A DNA stretch of 64,000 nucleotides from Centaurea solstitialis (GCA_030169165.1 CM058041.1:27916622-27980621), one strand, 5' to 3'; counted from the first letter of the stretch, positions 21,648 through 32,765 are shown. Notes: generated by a model from the letters alone, not told the origin. Program-made: numbers and translations.

Positions 21648-23337
21648 GCAGTGGTTTGAAATCTCTCTCCTTCATCGAACTCTACTTTATGATTCCACAT
21701 AATGTTACTTACATCCTTTAACCTTTAAGCTTTGCATTTACCTTAATTGAATTCTGCATGCACATCTACACTCAACATTTGGAATGTGATCATACGTGCA
21801 CCAATTGAGCACACGGCTGTTGACTACCAAGTTAAGGACAGCCGTGGTCATTTGCTCCACACACGGCTAATACCCGCACAATGCACATGTGCATATGATC
21901 ATCTCTTGTTTAGCACACCTATAAAATAAGCCAAACAAACCACTCCAAGGATGTTGGAACTTAGCAACATGCTAAAATACGTCCAGCTTATTCATTAAGC
22001 CGCATACCCCATGACATTAACCCTCCATCACAGCAAGTCCTACTCACTTAAAAGTGCATGGAACTTTTGTGCTCATTTAATTATGCATGCATCTTGATCC
22101 AACTTATTTCACAATTTTGTTTTGGGCCAACCTAGATAAAACAGCCCAAGGGCTGTTGACTGTTGTGAATAAGTCCAGCCACAAGGCTGCCGTTTGGCCT
22201 ACGGATCACAGGCACCCGCTACGCGTATCACGATTGTGAAAATCAAGCCCATGCCTGCATAATTATTAGGATTCAGTCCAAACACAGCCATACGACTATT
22301 ATTTGGTCCACAACCTGTGACGGCACACTTACATAAGTCTTATTACATCCATAACTTTGCAATGATGGTTGTCAAAGTGGTAGCCACGGCAGGTTTTAAC
22401 CACAATGGCATTTCTTTAAAACCACCACTTGTCGTCTATCAGCTTTTGGACGTAGTTGGAAAGTGTCCCTCCTACAAAACCACTAAGTTCACTCTTTTAA
22501 TACACAAAGTTGTCAAAAATCACCATCTGTTTTTCCAATGCACCATTAGAATTCAAAATTCCTCTTTTCTCTTATTCTCTTTAATTTTATGTACACATTT
22601 TTTACTTGCATCTTGGGGTTAATTGTAGATCAAGTTTGCATAACACTAACTTTTGTAGCATCTTCCAAGCACAAGGCTCACCATCACTCCTATACACTAA
22701 CCCTCCAAATACAACCAATTTTCTAATACTCACTTACTCTTATCTCTTAGCTCTACGGTCCTCTCATATGCAATACGTCTATTTGCTTGAGGACAAGCAA
22801 AATCTCAAAGTTTAGGGATGGATAACACCCCCCAAACTCAAGAAATAGCTCTAACAAATACTTACCCAAAAAAAAAATTTCTCTCTCTTTCTTGCTTTAC
22901 CACCCAAACTCTTGTACAAAACTCACATAGATGAGGTACTTGACGAGTAGTGAAATCAGCACATAGGCCAAAATGGAACTATACCATACCTCAATATGAG
23001 ACGATGGCAGTAAAATTGTGCCATTTCAAAGGATGTATAAGTAACAAGAGTACAATACATACCTAAAACACCTTTTCCATGACAAACCGTGAGCTAACCT
23101 TGCAATGGAAGAACCAATAAAGTTTAACTATGCATTACTTTTTCAACTACTAACACTAACTGTCAAAATAATAAAAGTGTTGCATAAAATTGTAAAATTT
23201 CGTTATCTTTGGAAAAACAATGGTCAAGATGACAATTTCTTGATAATTAAAGGAAACTATCTTAGTGAAGCAAAATTTTGTTCAAAATACTTTCTTTTCG
23301 TCGCTTGAGGACAAGCAACCATTCAAGTTTAGGGATG
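21648..23337 (+). other. Athila 3' non-coding region with polypurine tract
   Basis: No ORF of note. The motif GCTTGAGGACAAGCAA occurs twice, at 22785-22800 and 23303-23318. Each copy is followed by AGTTTAGGGATG; the second abuts the 3' LTR and serves as the polypurine tract. The first copy has no LTR behind it, suggesting a local duplication. Confidence 0.65.
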
Positions 23338-25381
23338 TGATAGGGTAAATATTTTACCCTTACAACTAACAAACTTCGTGTAAATTTTTCTCATCTTTTA
23401 CGTTTCTCTTAGCAAAACCACACTAAAAATCAATACTTGCATTCTTTTAATATACGCATACATTTGTGTATTTTTCTTACATTTTATCGCTTAAACTTAT
23501 AAAAATTTTATGTGTTTTCAGGAACCGATGTCGTGGGCCGTTTTTGTGGATCTCTTTTGTGGACCAAGTCATCAAAGTCGGGCTAAAGAATGGATGACGG
23601 GCTGTTTTTGATGGGCCAGCCGAATGGTTGATGGGCCGAGGCCCATTTCATTTTGATGAACTTTTTTTGGCCCATTTGGCCCATGGACATTTAGCTATAT
23701 ATATGTGTGTATGTGGTTGATTTAAACATCATCCAAAAAAACATAACTAGTCTTAGTAATAGCATAAACACTCTCTAGGTCATCATCTTGGTCTTCGGTT
23801 TTTTACAAGAACCGAATCCAAGATCTTTTGTTTCCATCGTCACAAACTTTTCTTGTTCATACTTTTGGTTCGGGTTTCCTCAAGGTGAGGCCGAACATAG
23901 CTTTTGGAGCACTTGGTGAATTGGCTTTCGGGTCCTCTTGGAACTTGTTGTTAGCCCGAAAGCATCACCAAGTGTTTTGGTGATCTTGGAATTATAATCT
24001 ACGTCGAATTTTTAGTTATAATTGTGTTTGGCTCACTCCTCATCAATTGCTTACATATATATATATATAAGATATACATATATATATATATATAACCGTA
24101 GCATTTATATATATGCTTGAATTGTTTTTATAAACAAACCATCTCTTTATTATATAACTGTGTTTAATTTTGCGCTCATAATTTTAACTGGCCACTTTTC
24201 CAGTATACCTCTTTATCAACTGTTTTAATTCTCACTGGTCAATTCCAGTAACTGCACTTTATCAACTGTTTTAATTTTCACTGGTCAATTCCAGTAACTG
24301 CACCTTATCAACTGTTTTAATTATTGTATTTTATAATTACTCTTGTGATACTAACGTTTTCTTGTCCAATTAATTATTCGTCTAAAAATAGTCATAAAAT
24401 ACACCCAAGCATGATAGGCTAATTTCATAGCTTGGGGTGTAAGGTTCAAGTTGGATTTTAATATGGTAAAACGGAAAAAGAAGTCTTTTATATAAAATCA
24501 ATTTTTGCCACTTCAAAGTTTAATGCCTCATTAAAGATTGTATTTGGATTTTTACCAGTTAAATAGATGTACGAAAATGCGGTAGCTTTTCAGAAGTTAC
24601 TAAAATGTTATTTTGGGGATATATGAGTGGGTGACAACATTCGTTGCTATTATCTCACGTCTTTAGCATTTCATTAAAGAGTATATTTAATAATTAACTG
24701 GTAATAATCCAAAGACATGAAAATGTGTTAGTCTCTTAAGGGACTACAATTGGCACTATTCCTGAAGTTGGTATCAGACCTAGTATCCCATTAAAGATTA
24801 TAACTAATTATTTAACGACGAGTCAGATGTATGAAAATGTGTTAATCTTTCAGATGTTACGTAAGTGTTAATTTTTAATATATTTTAACATTTCATTAAA
24901 GATTGCATCTAGACTCATCGATAAATAATTGGGCTATATGAAAATGTGATAACTTTTCAGAAGTTACTCGGATATCATTTCTGCATAATTGAGATTATTA
25001 AATTACTTTCTATCCAATTTATCTATTTTTATTCCAACTAAAAGACTTTACACCCCTGGCTTCTTTTTATAATTGTTCTCTTAAAGTAGCTCATAATCAA
25101 CCAACCAACCAAATACTTTTTCATCCAAACCCCATTTGAAGTTAACTTTCACAAAAACTGAATCTCGAAAGATTGTTTTCACCGCTTCCCTGTGGGAACG
25201 ATATCTGGTACTTGTACCATTTTATTACTTGTTTTTAGAAAAACGACAGTAATTGGAGGTTTATACTTGGACCGAAGGTTACTTGTTTTATTTCTTTTTG
25301 CACACCTGTTTTGGCACCGTCAGTTCACTATAATAATTAATCAAATCATAAAAGAACAGGGGTCCTGAAATAAGACGAACA
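23338..25381 (+). repeat. Athila 3' LTR
   Basis: Starts TGATAGGG directly after the polypurine tract and ends ...AAGACGAACA before the GGTTC duplication. It matches the 5' LTR throughout. Confidence 0.94.
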
Positions 25382-25524
25382 GGTTCTACCCCAGGTTCGA
25401 ATCCAGACGCTTTCAGATTGTGGCCACTAGGGGGATTAACTCATGACAACATGCTTTAGCTGTCGGTGAACCTTGTCAGGATTAGTCGAAACAAAGCATC
25501 GGATTCCCTTCCAAAAGAAAAACA
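25382..25524 (+). mobile_element. tRNA-derived SINE, 3' part with box B
   Basis: After the Athila TSD, the B box CCAGGTTCGAATCCAG lies at about 25392. The body runs to a short A-rich tail (CCAAAAGAAAAACA), followed by the 12-bp TSD GTAAATTAAGTT (25525-25536). Together with 11409-11447 the SINE is about 180 bp, a normal size. Confidence 0.75.
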
Positions 25525-25760
25525 GTAAATTAAGTTGCTTTTTACTTTTTTATTTTTATACACATATGCATCATACACGGTATAGATGGAAGGCTACGGA
25601 AATGTTCATTAATTTTCTATTTATTTAAAGTTTTTCTTTAAACCTGAACTTTATATATTCCACAGCTTTATTGGTGTTCTTGATTTTATGAATTTATTTC
25701 AATTTCCAGAAACAGATAAAAATACAAATTTACTCTAACGGCCAACGTTGTTAAATAAAT

Positions 25761-26366
25761 ATGAACATGTTATTAAAAATCATTACATTAGAATCAGATG
25801 CAATACAAATTCACGATCTCAGGCAATTAATCGATTCTAAGGTAACGAATCAGATGCAAAATCCCACGATATGGCCGCACATGGTTCCTCTCAAAATTAA
25901 TTGCTTCGTTTGGAGAGCTTGTTTGGATCGAATTCCTTCAGCCGATGCCTTGGCTAGAAGGGGAATCAACGTGGGAAATTTATCTTGTGGGTTTTGTAAT
26001 TCTGGTACGGATGCAACCGATCATTTCTTGGTCAACTGCTCGTATACGGTGACGACTTTGGATTGGATTTTCAAATGGTGTGGTATTCAGGCGCGAACCT
26101 TCTCAACGGTTAGCGAGCTCATCAACTATGCTGCTAACTGGGGTAACTGTCCTAAGAAAAGGAAGCTTTTTGTTGCTATCTGTTATGGTCTGCTGTGGTG
26201 TACTTGGAAGGCGAGGAATGACATGGTTTTCAAAAAGGTTCGGATTCCCCCGCTCACTATAGCAGATAGTGTCGTTACTTTAGTGTTTAGTTTTATTGCT
26301 CATAGGGGTAAGTTTGGTAAAATTAATTGGGCGAACTGGTTATGTTGCCCCTTTGACGTGTTGTAA
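25761..26366 (+). pseudogene. LINE ORF2 C-terminus with zf-RVT domain, 5' truncated
   Basis: A 201-codon frame. The first 12 residues come from host DNA and the TSD, not from the LINE. From about residue 40 it matches the zinc-binding reverse transcriptase tail of plant LINEs: VPLKINCFVWRACLDRIPSA, LARRGINVG, a CGFCN ... DHFLVNCSY Cys/His cluster, and WKARNDMVF near 160. The reverse transcriptase and endonuclease domains are absent, so the product could not retrotranspose. The accidental ATG fused in frame at 25761 means a small protein could be made, but no promoter is evident. Confidence 0.85.
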
Positions 26367-26438
26367 CTTGCTTTGTTTTTCTTCCCGGCCTTTTCCTTTT
26401 TAAGGCTGTGGTTATTAAATCCGCCGGTTCCAAAAAAG
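25797..26438 (+). mobile_element. 5'-truncated L1-type LINE with 14-bp TSD
   Basis: TTACATTAGAATCA at 25783-25796 recurs at 26439-26452 immediately after a CCAAAAAA tail. The 642-bp insert contains the end of ORF2 and a short 3' UTR. The coding part lacks stops, so the insertion is fairly recent. Confidence 0.9.
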
Positions 26439-26475
26439 TTACATTAGAATCAATAAGACGGACGAACTAAATTAA

Positions 26476-26711
26476 ATGGTGTTTGGGATTGATTATTAAA
26501 CTACTTGTTGACTTATTTTATTTTGGCATTGCTGATAATCATTTTTATTGTTTGGAAGGGAGAGAAAAAATATGTTTATAATTTTTTTTGTTACCGACTT
26601 ACCGTTGATAAGGAGTTTTGATGAATTGATTTGTTCTAGCGTATTAACTTATTAAAACTATTTATCAGTTTTTTTGTTATTTTACACTTATGAGCAATCT
26701 CAAACATCCCC
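26476..26711. mobile_element. MITE with GTGTTTGGGATTG termini
   Basis: GGTGTTTGGGATTG at the left and CAATCTCAAACATCCCC at the right are imperfect inverted repeats. The element is 236 bp and non-coding, with unclear TSD. It is related in its ends to 7350-7559. Confidence 0.6.
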
Positions 26712-27233
26712 TAAAAAATAAATTATCAACTTATTACGTTTTTATATAGTGATAAGCTAATCCCAAAACTTTTTGTAAAACAACATTTTGACACCATATA
26801 TAAGTTTCTTTTTAATGTTCATATGGGCTTCACATAGACTACATCTTTGCTAATTTTGGTCCCTGAAATAATTCATACATTTAAAGTATAAGAGACTAAA
26901 ATAGTAAAGAATATTGAACCACATGGACCAAAACCACAATAAATTGTAAACTATAAGGACGAAAATGTAAATAAACTACTAAGCATAGGAATGAAAATCA
27001 CAATTTCTAAACCATGGGGATGAAAATCACAGTTTTTAACAAACCAAATGAATGAAAACCCTACTTTACTTATTTTTTTATTATAGCTAAAACCTATGGG
27101 TTAACTAAGTTGGAGGTTCATAACTGTTATCGCGTTTGCAAACTATGGTGAAACATTCATCCGCGTCTAGTTAGTGGTGAATCATATAGGACTTTATAAA
27201 AAAAGTTTTTCGTATCAACTTAAAAAGTTATCT

Positions 27234-27275
<42 letters not shown>
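26712..27275. other. AT-rich non-coding stretch with TA microsatellite
   Basis: Repeated phrases of the type GGACCAAAACC / GGACGAAAATG / GGGATGAAAATCAC (26860-27060) resemble an eroded arm of a foldback element. A TA run is at 27236-27266. No gene is seen. Confidence 0.4.
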
Positions 27276-27276
<1 letters not shown>

Positions 27277-27506
27277 GGGGAAGGTTCAAACGACAAACAT
27301 GTCAATTTAAGAGAACGTGAAGAGCAATCTCAGCCACTCATCTCGCGGTTACGGTAGACGTGATCACGGAGGATTGACGCGATTCATGGGAGGATAGAGA
27401 TTAATAAGGGGGGGGGACCGGTCAAAGCCGCCTTTGTTGACCGGATGAGTGGCTAAGATTGCTTCTCACGTTCTCTTAAATTGATATGTTTCTCGTTTGA
27501 ACCTCC

Positions 27507-27510
<4 letters not shown>
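27276..27510. mobile_element. Foldback MITE in a TA/CT microsatellite
   Basis: The arms AGGGGAAGGTTCAAACGA ... and ... TCGTTTGAACCTCCCTCT pair over about 60 bp, including CCACTCATC/GATGAGTGG. The middle has GGTTACGGTAGACG and a G run. The flanking microsatellites hide any TSD. Confidence 0.78.
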
Positions 27511-27549
<39 letters not shown>

Positions 27550-27562
27550 ACTCTCCTCTATA

Positions 27563-27783
27563 GGGGTCGTATCCGTTGCAAACCGTATAGTTTGTACAAA
27601 CTATACAAACCAATCTCAACCATATATGTATATGATCAATGGTGTGGATTAATTTAGTTTCTAGATTTTCTCTCAACTACATTTTAAAATCACCTAAAAT
27701 TTAGGAAATAAACAAAATCAATGGTTAAGATTAGGTTTGTATAGTTTGTACAATCTACCTGGTTTGCAACGGATACTTCCCCC
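27563..27783. mobile_element. MULE-type MITE with 9-bp TSD
   Basis: The termini GGGGTCGTATCCGTTGCAAA and its inverted partner pair over about 60 bp. TCCTCTATA flanks it at 27554-27562 and 27784-27792. The 221-bp element is non-coding. Confidence 0.85.
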
Positions 27784-27830
27784 TCCTCTATATATCTATA
27801 TATCTATATATATATATATATATAGATATA

Positions 27831-28005
27831 GGAAAGTTCAAATGTGGACTCAATTTTGATTGTGAACATGATGACCACTAAAATCGTGTCACGTGACATA
27901 TTCAGTTTGAATATTCACGTGTTATTCAAACTGAATATTCCATGTGCGTATTTTCAGTTGTGCTTATGTTCACGATGAAAAATGGATTCATATTTGAACA
28001 TGACC
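27831..28005. mobile_element. Foldback MITE with GGAAAGTTCAAAT ends
   Basis: The left arm GGAAAGTTCAAATGTGG...TTGTGAACA pairs with the right arm TGTTCACGATG...ATTTGAACATGACCC. An inner TTCAGTTTGAATATTCACGTG palindrome is present. Flanked by TA runs; the TSD is not resolvable. Confidence 0.72.
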
Positions 28006-28655
28006 CTATATATATTAATATTAATATTATATGCAAGCAACCAAATGGACATATTACTCTCTTACACCAGAGTATAGTATATTGCAATACCAAATAAATG
28101 ATCTAAGAAACCATGTATCCTTCATAGGTATAAATTAATCAAAAGCTTCTTGTAGCAAATTATTCGGTAAAACATCTTTTCTATCACTATACAATTAAAT
28201 TCAGATCAGATAATTAATCTTAATTGATAATATGTAGAGTCTATAATTAAATTATGATTATTATATATACTACATTAAACTGCTAACAATATTATTACTA
28301 ATCAATAAATTTAAGAAGATATAAATAAGTAATTTGTAGCTCAAGCGGAAATTTGAAAACATTCGTGACTAAAACAATTGTAAAGTGCAGGGGCTGTTTG
28401 GTAATTCCAAGAAAATTATATTATTCATGAAAATCATTTTTATATTCTTTTATTCATTGATCATTGTTTGCTAAATGGCCCAATTCTAGAAACTAGCTTT
28501 GGTCGAAATCCAATGAATGACATTATATCCAAACTTGTTTGCAACCGGCCCACTATTGAAAGTCCAATCAATATTAAGTGGATCTCGGCCTTTCTTCTCT
28601 ACCTGATAACTTGATAATGAATTAATGATAAGTGATAAGCCATCCAACTAGAGGT
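28006..28655. other. Non-coding AT-rich stretch
   Basis: No gene. GGGGCTGTTTGGTAA at 28389 and TTGCTAAATGGCCC at 28469 may be the ends of a tiny MITE, but they pair poorly. Confidence 0.35.
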
Positions 28656-29242
28656 TAGGGGTGAGCACGGTGCGGTTCGGTGCGGTTTTTGGCCAAAACC
28701 GAACCGAAAATCGAGCCGTTCGGTTTTTGGACATCCAAACCGTTCAGTTTTCGGTTTTTCGGTTTTCGGTTTTCGGTTTTTTTTTTGCGGTTCGGTTTTT
28801 TTTCGGTGCGGTTCGGTTTTAAAACCGAAATGTTGAAATGGTACGGTTTTCGGTTTTCGGACTTCGGCTTTCGGTTTTCGGACTTCAAGTTGTTCAAAAA
28901 TCATGTTTAAATTTTTAAATGTCTATATAAATAAGATCAATTCACATCACAACTTGTAAATAAATATAAGGACTACAAAACTTTTACCATCTTTTTGAAA
29001 CTTTGAGGGTAGGATATATGTTTAATTATAATATATATATATATAGAGGAAAGTTCAAATACAAACCACTTTTTGGTTGTGAACGTGAGGACAACCGAGA
29101 GCACGACACTTGGCGGCTTTGAGTGTGGTCCTCTCCTTTAATTCAATGCCCTCCCATGAATCGTGCCTAGTCATCCGCCACATGTCGCGCTTTCGGTTGT
29201 CCTCACGTTCACAACCAAAAAGTGGTTTGTATTTGAACCCAA

Positions 29243-29279
<37 letters not shown>

Positions 29280-29539
29280 AATATCTAAAATTATATATTA
29301 TATATAAAAGAGCGGATCGGTTCGGTTGCGGTTCGGTTTTTGGACAAACCGCTACTTTCGGTGCGGTTCGGTTTTTAGCGGTCGGTTTGAGGACCAAAAC
29401 CGAAACCAAACCATTTGGTTTTCGGTTTTCGGTTTTCGGTTCGGTTTTTCGGTTTTTTCTCGGTTTCGGTTTTTTCGGTTTCGGTTTTTCGGTTTTTTTT
29501 CGGTTTTTCGGTTTTCGGTTCGGTTTTTGCTCACCCCTA
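28656..29539. mobile_element. hAT-type element with 8-bp TSD and CGGTT arrays
   Basis: Perfect 12-bp termini TAGGGGTGAGCA / TGCTCACCCCTA are flanked by CTAGAGGT (28648-28655 and 29540-29547). Both ends carry dense CGGTTCGG/CGGTTTTCGG repeats (28670-28880 and 29310-29530). The open frames here, on both strands, are translations of this repeat and not proteins. No transposase is present. A foldback MITE is nested at 29046-29244. Confidence 0.9.
29046..29244. mobile_element. Foldback MITE nested in the hAT element
   Basis: The arms GTTCAAATACAAACCACTTT...GGACAACCGA are almost perfectly complementary over about 50 bp, so the RNA would form a strong hairpin. Flanked by TA runs. A related partial copy is at 61640-61745. 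Confidence 0.82.
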
Positions 29540-29821
29540 CTAGAGGTGGTCAAATCGGTCCAGTTGGATTGGTTAATCGGTAATTGATCCAGCCTTTAAT
29601 CAATTCCGTAAGTAACTGATTGGTTTACTGAAAATCGTAGGTTTTTTGCGTAACAGGTTATATAGCCGGTTTTTAACCGGTTATAACCGTAATTGATAAT
29701 TTTTAAAAATTCTAGCCATTATATACCCGTTACATTAGTCGCGTTTTTACTTTTTTTTTCTTCTTCAAATACAGTCGTTTTTTTGTTGCATTTTAACCCC
29801 CCCATACTACATCCTTGGTAA

Positions 29822-29948
29822 TTTTTATCGGGAGCTAAAGCATGCTCCCCTGGGATTAGTACTCAGTGGCCCTTGGTTGCTTACTCCCGGATTCGAACTT
29901 AAGTGGGTTTTTCCCCAACACCAAACCTTAACCGATAGGCTGCCCCAT
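29822..29948 (-). mobile_element. tRNA-derived SINE-like sequence
   Basis: On the minus strand, A-box-like CAGCCTATCGGTTAAGG is followed by B-box AGTTCGAATCCGG at tRNA-like spacing, then a short body ending TAGCTCCCG. No TSD was found. This is probably a SINE head or a decayed tRNA-like retroposon. Confidence 0.5.
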
Positions 29949-30613
29949 TTGGATTACAGTATTCTACATTTATTTCAACTTTTGGTGTTTATATCAAACA
30001 AATAGGGTTACTATCGTCGATTATCGTGTGACATAATTATTGGGTAGAAATATTAAAAAAAACACTTTCCATTACAAAAAATATTAAAACTAGTCACATG
30101 GTTTATAAATTAAGATTTTTCTTGGTGGACATCAACCATGTGCACTTTCTAATAAGTAGAAAATGTAGTACTAATAAGATTGAAGTACATGTGTAGTACC
30201 AATCCACACACTTATAAATCCTATTTGTTTTTTTGTGGCTTTTATTAATTGATTTTCGGTTGACCTTTCCTCACAGCCAACGTAACGAAAAGTGCATGAA
30301 ATTTGATGTGTTTGTTGAACAACGAAGTCCAAGATTTGAATCATGTCGATCATGTATCTGTTTATCAGGTTTTTCCATTAGTAAATTTTGCATTTCATAC
30401 ATTTTAAACTTGAACAAATTTTAGATCTATATTGGTATTTCTTTTTTGTCTGTTCTTAAAGATCCCAAGAAAATAGCTAAACTGTAAATAAGCTACTATG
30501 GGAAGTCATTTTTACATAGAAATATAAAATAATTATTATATAAGTAGATTTTTTAAAGTACAATATGTAAATAAAAAATATTGTAATAATATATTATTAT
30601 AATAAGAAAATTT

Positions 30614-30734
30614 TGAAAGTAGCCGGTTTGGTCGGGTGTTTTCTTTTTTTGGGTGTTTGTTGGTTGTTCCGGCCCGCTTCAAACTTTGTATGGTATTTGT
30701 TGCAATAAATTTTGTCTTGCAGTTCAAAAAAAAA
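30614..30734 (+). mobile_element. Possible LINE 3' tail
   Basis: A T/G-rich segment ends GCAATAAATTTTGTCTTGCAG, then TTCAAAAAAAAA. It resembles the untranslated tail of a plant LINE, but there is no coding part and no TSD. Confidence 0.3.
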
Positions 30735-30907
30735 TTAAAAGTACAAATCTATAATTAAAAAAAATTGCAAAGTAGATTGCTATTTCTTACGTTTAACCTT
30801 TTTTTTTCAATATCAACACAACAATTGTGTTAGATTTTAACAATTTCAAGCATTTTGTTTTACACAACACATTTTTTAACCATAAATGTTTTGTTTATTA
30901 CTAATGT

Positions 30908-31260
30908 CTAAGGTGTTATGGTAGAGTGGTTAGTGCTTGTAGGGTACATAGTGTCCACCCAAGTTTGAATCCTCTCATGCACAAACTAAGGACATTTTGT
31001 CAATTCCTTTGTAGTTTAACGGTCGGTAACATCCTGAGGGGGCAATGGATGGTAGGGGTCTACTTGGGTTCGATTCGGAGAGGTGACACCCCAGTTCATG
31101 AGTTGACCTTCGGGCCAGGCATGGGCGAGGCTATGGCCGGTAACGGTTTCCATGGTCGAGAGGATTAGTTGGGTGCCCTAATGGATCTTGGATACCTCTT
31201 CGACTTCGGTCGAGGCGTGTGTATATGTATGTGTATGTGTTTAACTGCCGTCCAAAAAAA
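30908..31260 (+). mobile_element. tRNA-derived SINE
   Basis: A-box ATGGTAGAGTGGTTAGTGC (about 30917) and B-box AAGTTTGAATCCTC (about 30960) have tRNA spacing. The body is GC-richer than its surroundings and ends in a GTATATGTATGTG run and CCAAAAAAAA (to about 31260). A second GGGTTCGATTCGG lies at 31065. TSD not certain. The 80-codon frame inside it is not a gene. Confidence 0.65.
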
Positions 31261-31500
31261 ATATGCTTATTCTTCAAAAGTTTATATTTATATTCTTGAT
31301 ACAATAACATTAAAGTAAACTTTTCAGAATTAAAATATTTATATTCTTGATACAATAACATTATATTTATATTCTTGTTAAAATATTTATCTTGTTTGAT
31401 TTCATAATTAAACTTTCAGAGATCATCAATTTCAACCTATTAATTAGAAAGCACATTTGGAACTAGAAAGGCATATTGTTAAACAAATGACAAATCGAGG

Positions 31501-31731
31501 TTGGCACAAGACTACGGTTTTCGTCGTTCACATACACATCAAACTTTATCTACTTGCATATGGCCAATTTTAAGAGCAAAAAGTAGAGATATGGAAAGAA
31601 AGAATGTCAATTTTCTACAATGGAACTTGTGGGCAAACGAGGAAGCTCAAAAGCAACGATTCAATCTTGATTTGATCAACACGACCCAGAAACACGCCTT
31701 GGCAGGCATAAGATCGACAAAGGAGCAATAA
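31501..31731 (+). other. Unrecognised 76-codon open frame
   Basis: Its composition is protein-like rather than low complexity, with a middle part ERKNVNFLQWNLWANEEAQK that could form helices. I do not recognise a family. It lies between a SINE and a decayed hAT MITE, with no visible promoter or introns. It may be a fragment of a transposon protein or of a host gene. Confidence 0.2.
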
Positions 31732-31778
31732 CCTCACATCTGGAAAAAAGAGCAACACATGGACCTGCTAAAAGTCAT

Positions 31779-31915
31779 GAGCGGACCTAGCTTTGTGCCA
31801 ACGGTGGCACGTGCCACCGTATCGTTTCTGTGTCGCAATGTAAAAAATTATAGGATGTGAAAAGTGTCACCGTATTAATTTGTTGTGTATCACCATATAT
31901 ATTTGAAACTACAAT
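31779..31915. mobile_element. Decayed relative of the hAT MITE at 2591-3020
   Basis: GAGCGGACCTAGC, GGTGGCACGTGCCACCGTA, CTGTGTCGCAATGTAAAAAA and GTCACCGTATTAATTTG follow the order of the left end of the element at 2591. The right end was not found. Confidence 0.65.
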
Positions 31916-32213
31916 AAAAACATAAATTTCTCTTTGTAAAGTTAGTTAGTTTCTTATTATTCAAATCCACCTCTCTTAAAAATCACATCTTCTATAAGAA
32001 ATAAGGCAAACCTAAGAAGTCAAATAGGTACTTCCTCTTTTACCAAACTTGTTACTTAAGACAAACTAAACTTTGAAGATATATTTTAGTTTAACACATT
32101 CTCTCTTTGTATCCACTTCACTCAAAAAAGTGATGTAATATATGCGTTCAAGTGGATCTTTAAGATTGGTGTAATGGTTTTCACCATTTTTTCTCATGTT
32201 TGAATAAATTTTC

Positions 32214-32765
32214 GTGAAAATTTTAAAAAAATCCAACAAACTATTTTATTTTGAATGGTTAAGTCCTTAAATAATTTTTTTGAATAAAAAAACCATTGTA
32301 CTTTCTCATTTTAAATGATTAAGTCACTAAAGTATTCTTTTAAATGAAAAAACCATTAAACTTTTTCATTTTTAATGATTAAGTCCATAAACATTTTTTC
32401 CAACAAAATAAATCATTGAATTTTTAGAAATTTGCTACTTATATTTGTTTAACCTAAACTAACACAGTTATATTTTAACTTTAAAACCTTCATAGTCAGT
32501 TACATCTAATTTATTTATTTTTATTAAAAGGGGGTAAGTAACCAATTTTTGAAAGTGTAATGATTTATTTATCAAAAAGAAATTGTTCGAGAACTTAATC
32601 ATTCAAAACGAAAATGTTCAATGGTTTTTTCATTCAAAAGAATAGTTTTGTGACTTAATCATTCAAAATAAGGAAATTTAAATGGTTTTTTTTGTTCAAA
32701 AAAATTGTTTAGGGACTTAACCATTCAAAATGGAATAGTTCGTTGGGTTTTTTTGGACTTTTCCC
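32214..32765. mobile_element. Foldback MULE with 9-bp TSD
   Basis: Two inverted arms of about 200 bp are built from repeated GAATGGTTAAGTCC-type steps. The TSD is TAAATTTTC at 32205-32213 and 32766-32774. The right terminus reads GGGAAAAGTCC on the minus strand. Non-coding. A similar end is at 58937. Confidence 0.87.

Larger units (their letters stand above)
11448..25381 (+). mobile_element. Athila-type Ty3/gypsy LTR retrotransposon, complete ends, damaged genes
   Basis: The LTRs are 11448-13485 and 23338-25381, both TG...CA, with a 5-bp TSD GGTTC at 11443-11447 and 25382-25386. A tRNA-Asp-like primer site follows the 5' LTR. The gene order is gag, protease, reverse transcriptase, integrase, then an accessory ORF, as in Athila. 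Internal damage: TAG in the protease, a frame change before RT, RNase H deleted, and a frameshift in the accessory ORF. About six substitutions separate the two LTRs over 2 kb, so insertion is recent. It is presumably non-autonomous. Confidence 0.95.

Noticed and set aside
28389..28484. Possible tiny MITE with GGGGCTGTTTGGTAA start
   Set aside because: The ends pair poorly and there is no duplication on either side.
28599..29587. Several overlapping open frames on both strands rich in KPKTENRK or FGFRFSVF
   Set aside because: They are translations of the CGGTT repeat of a hAT element in all frames; no domain, no conservation expected.
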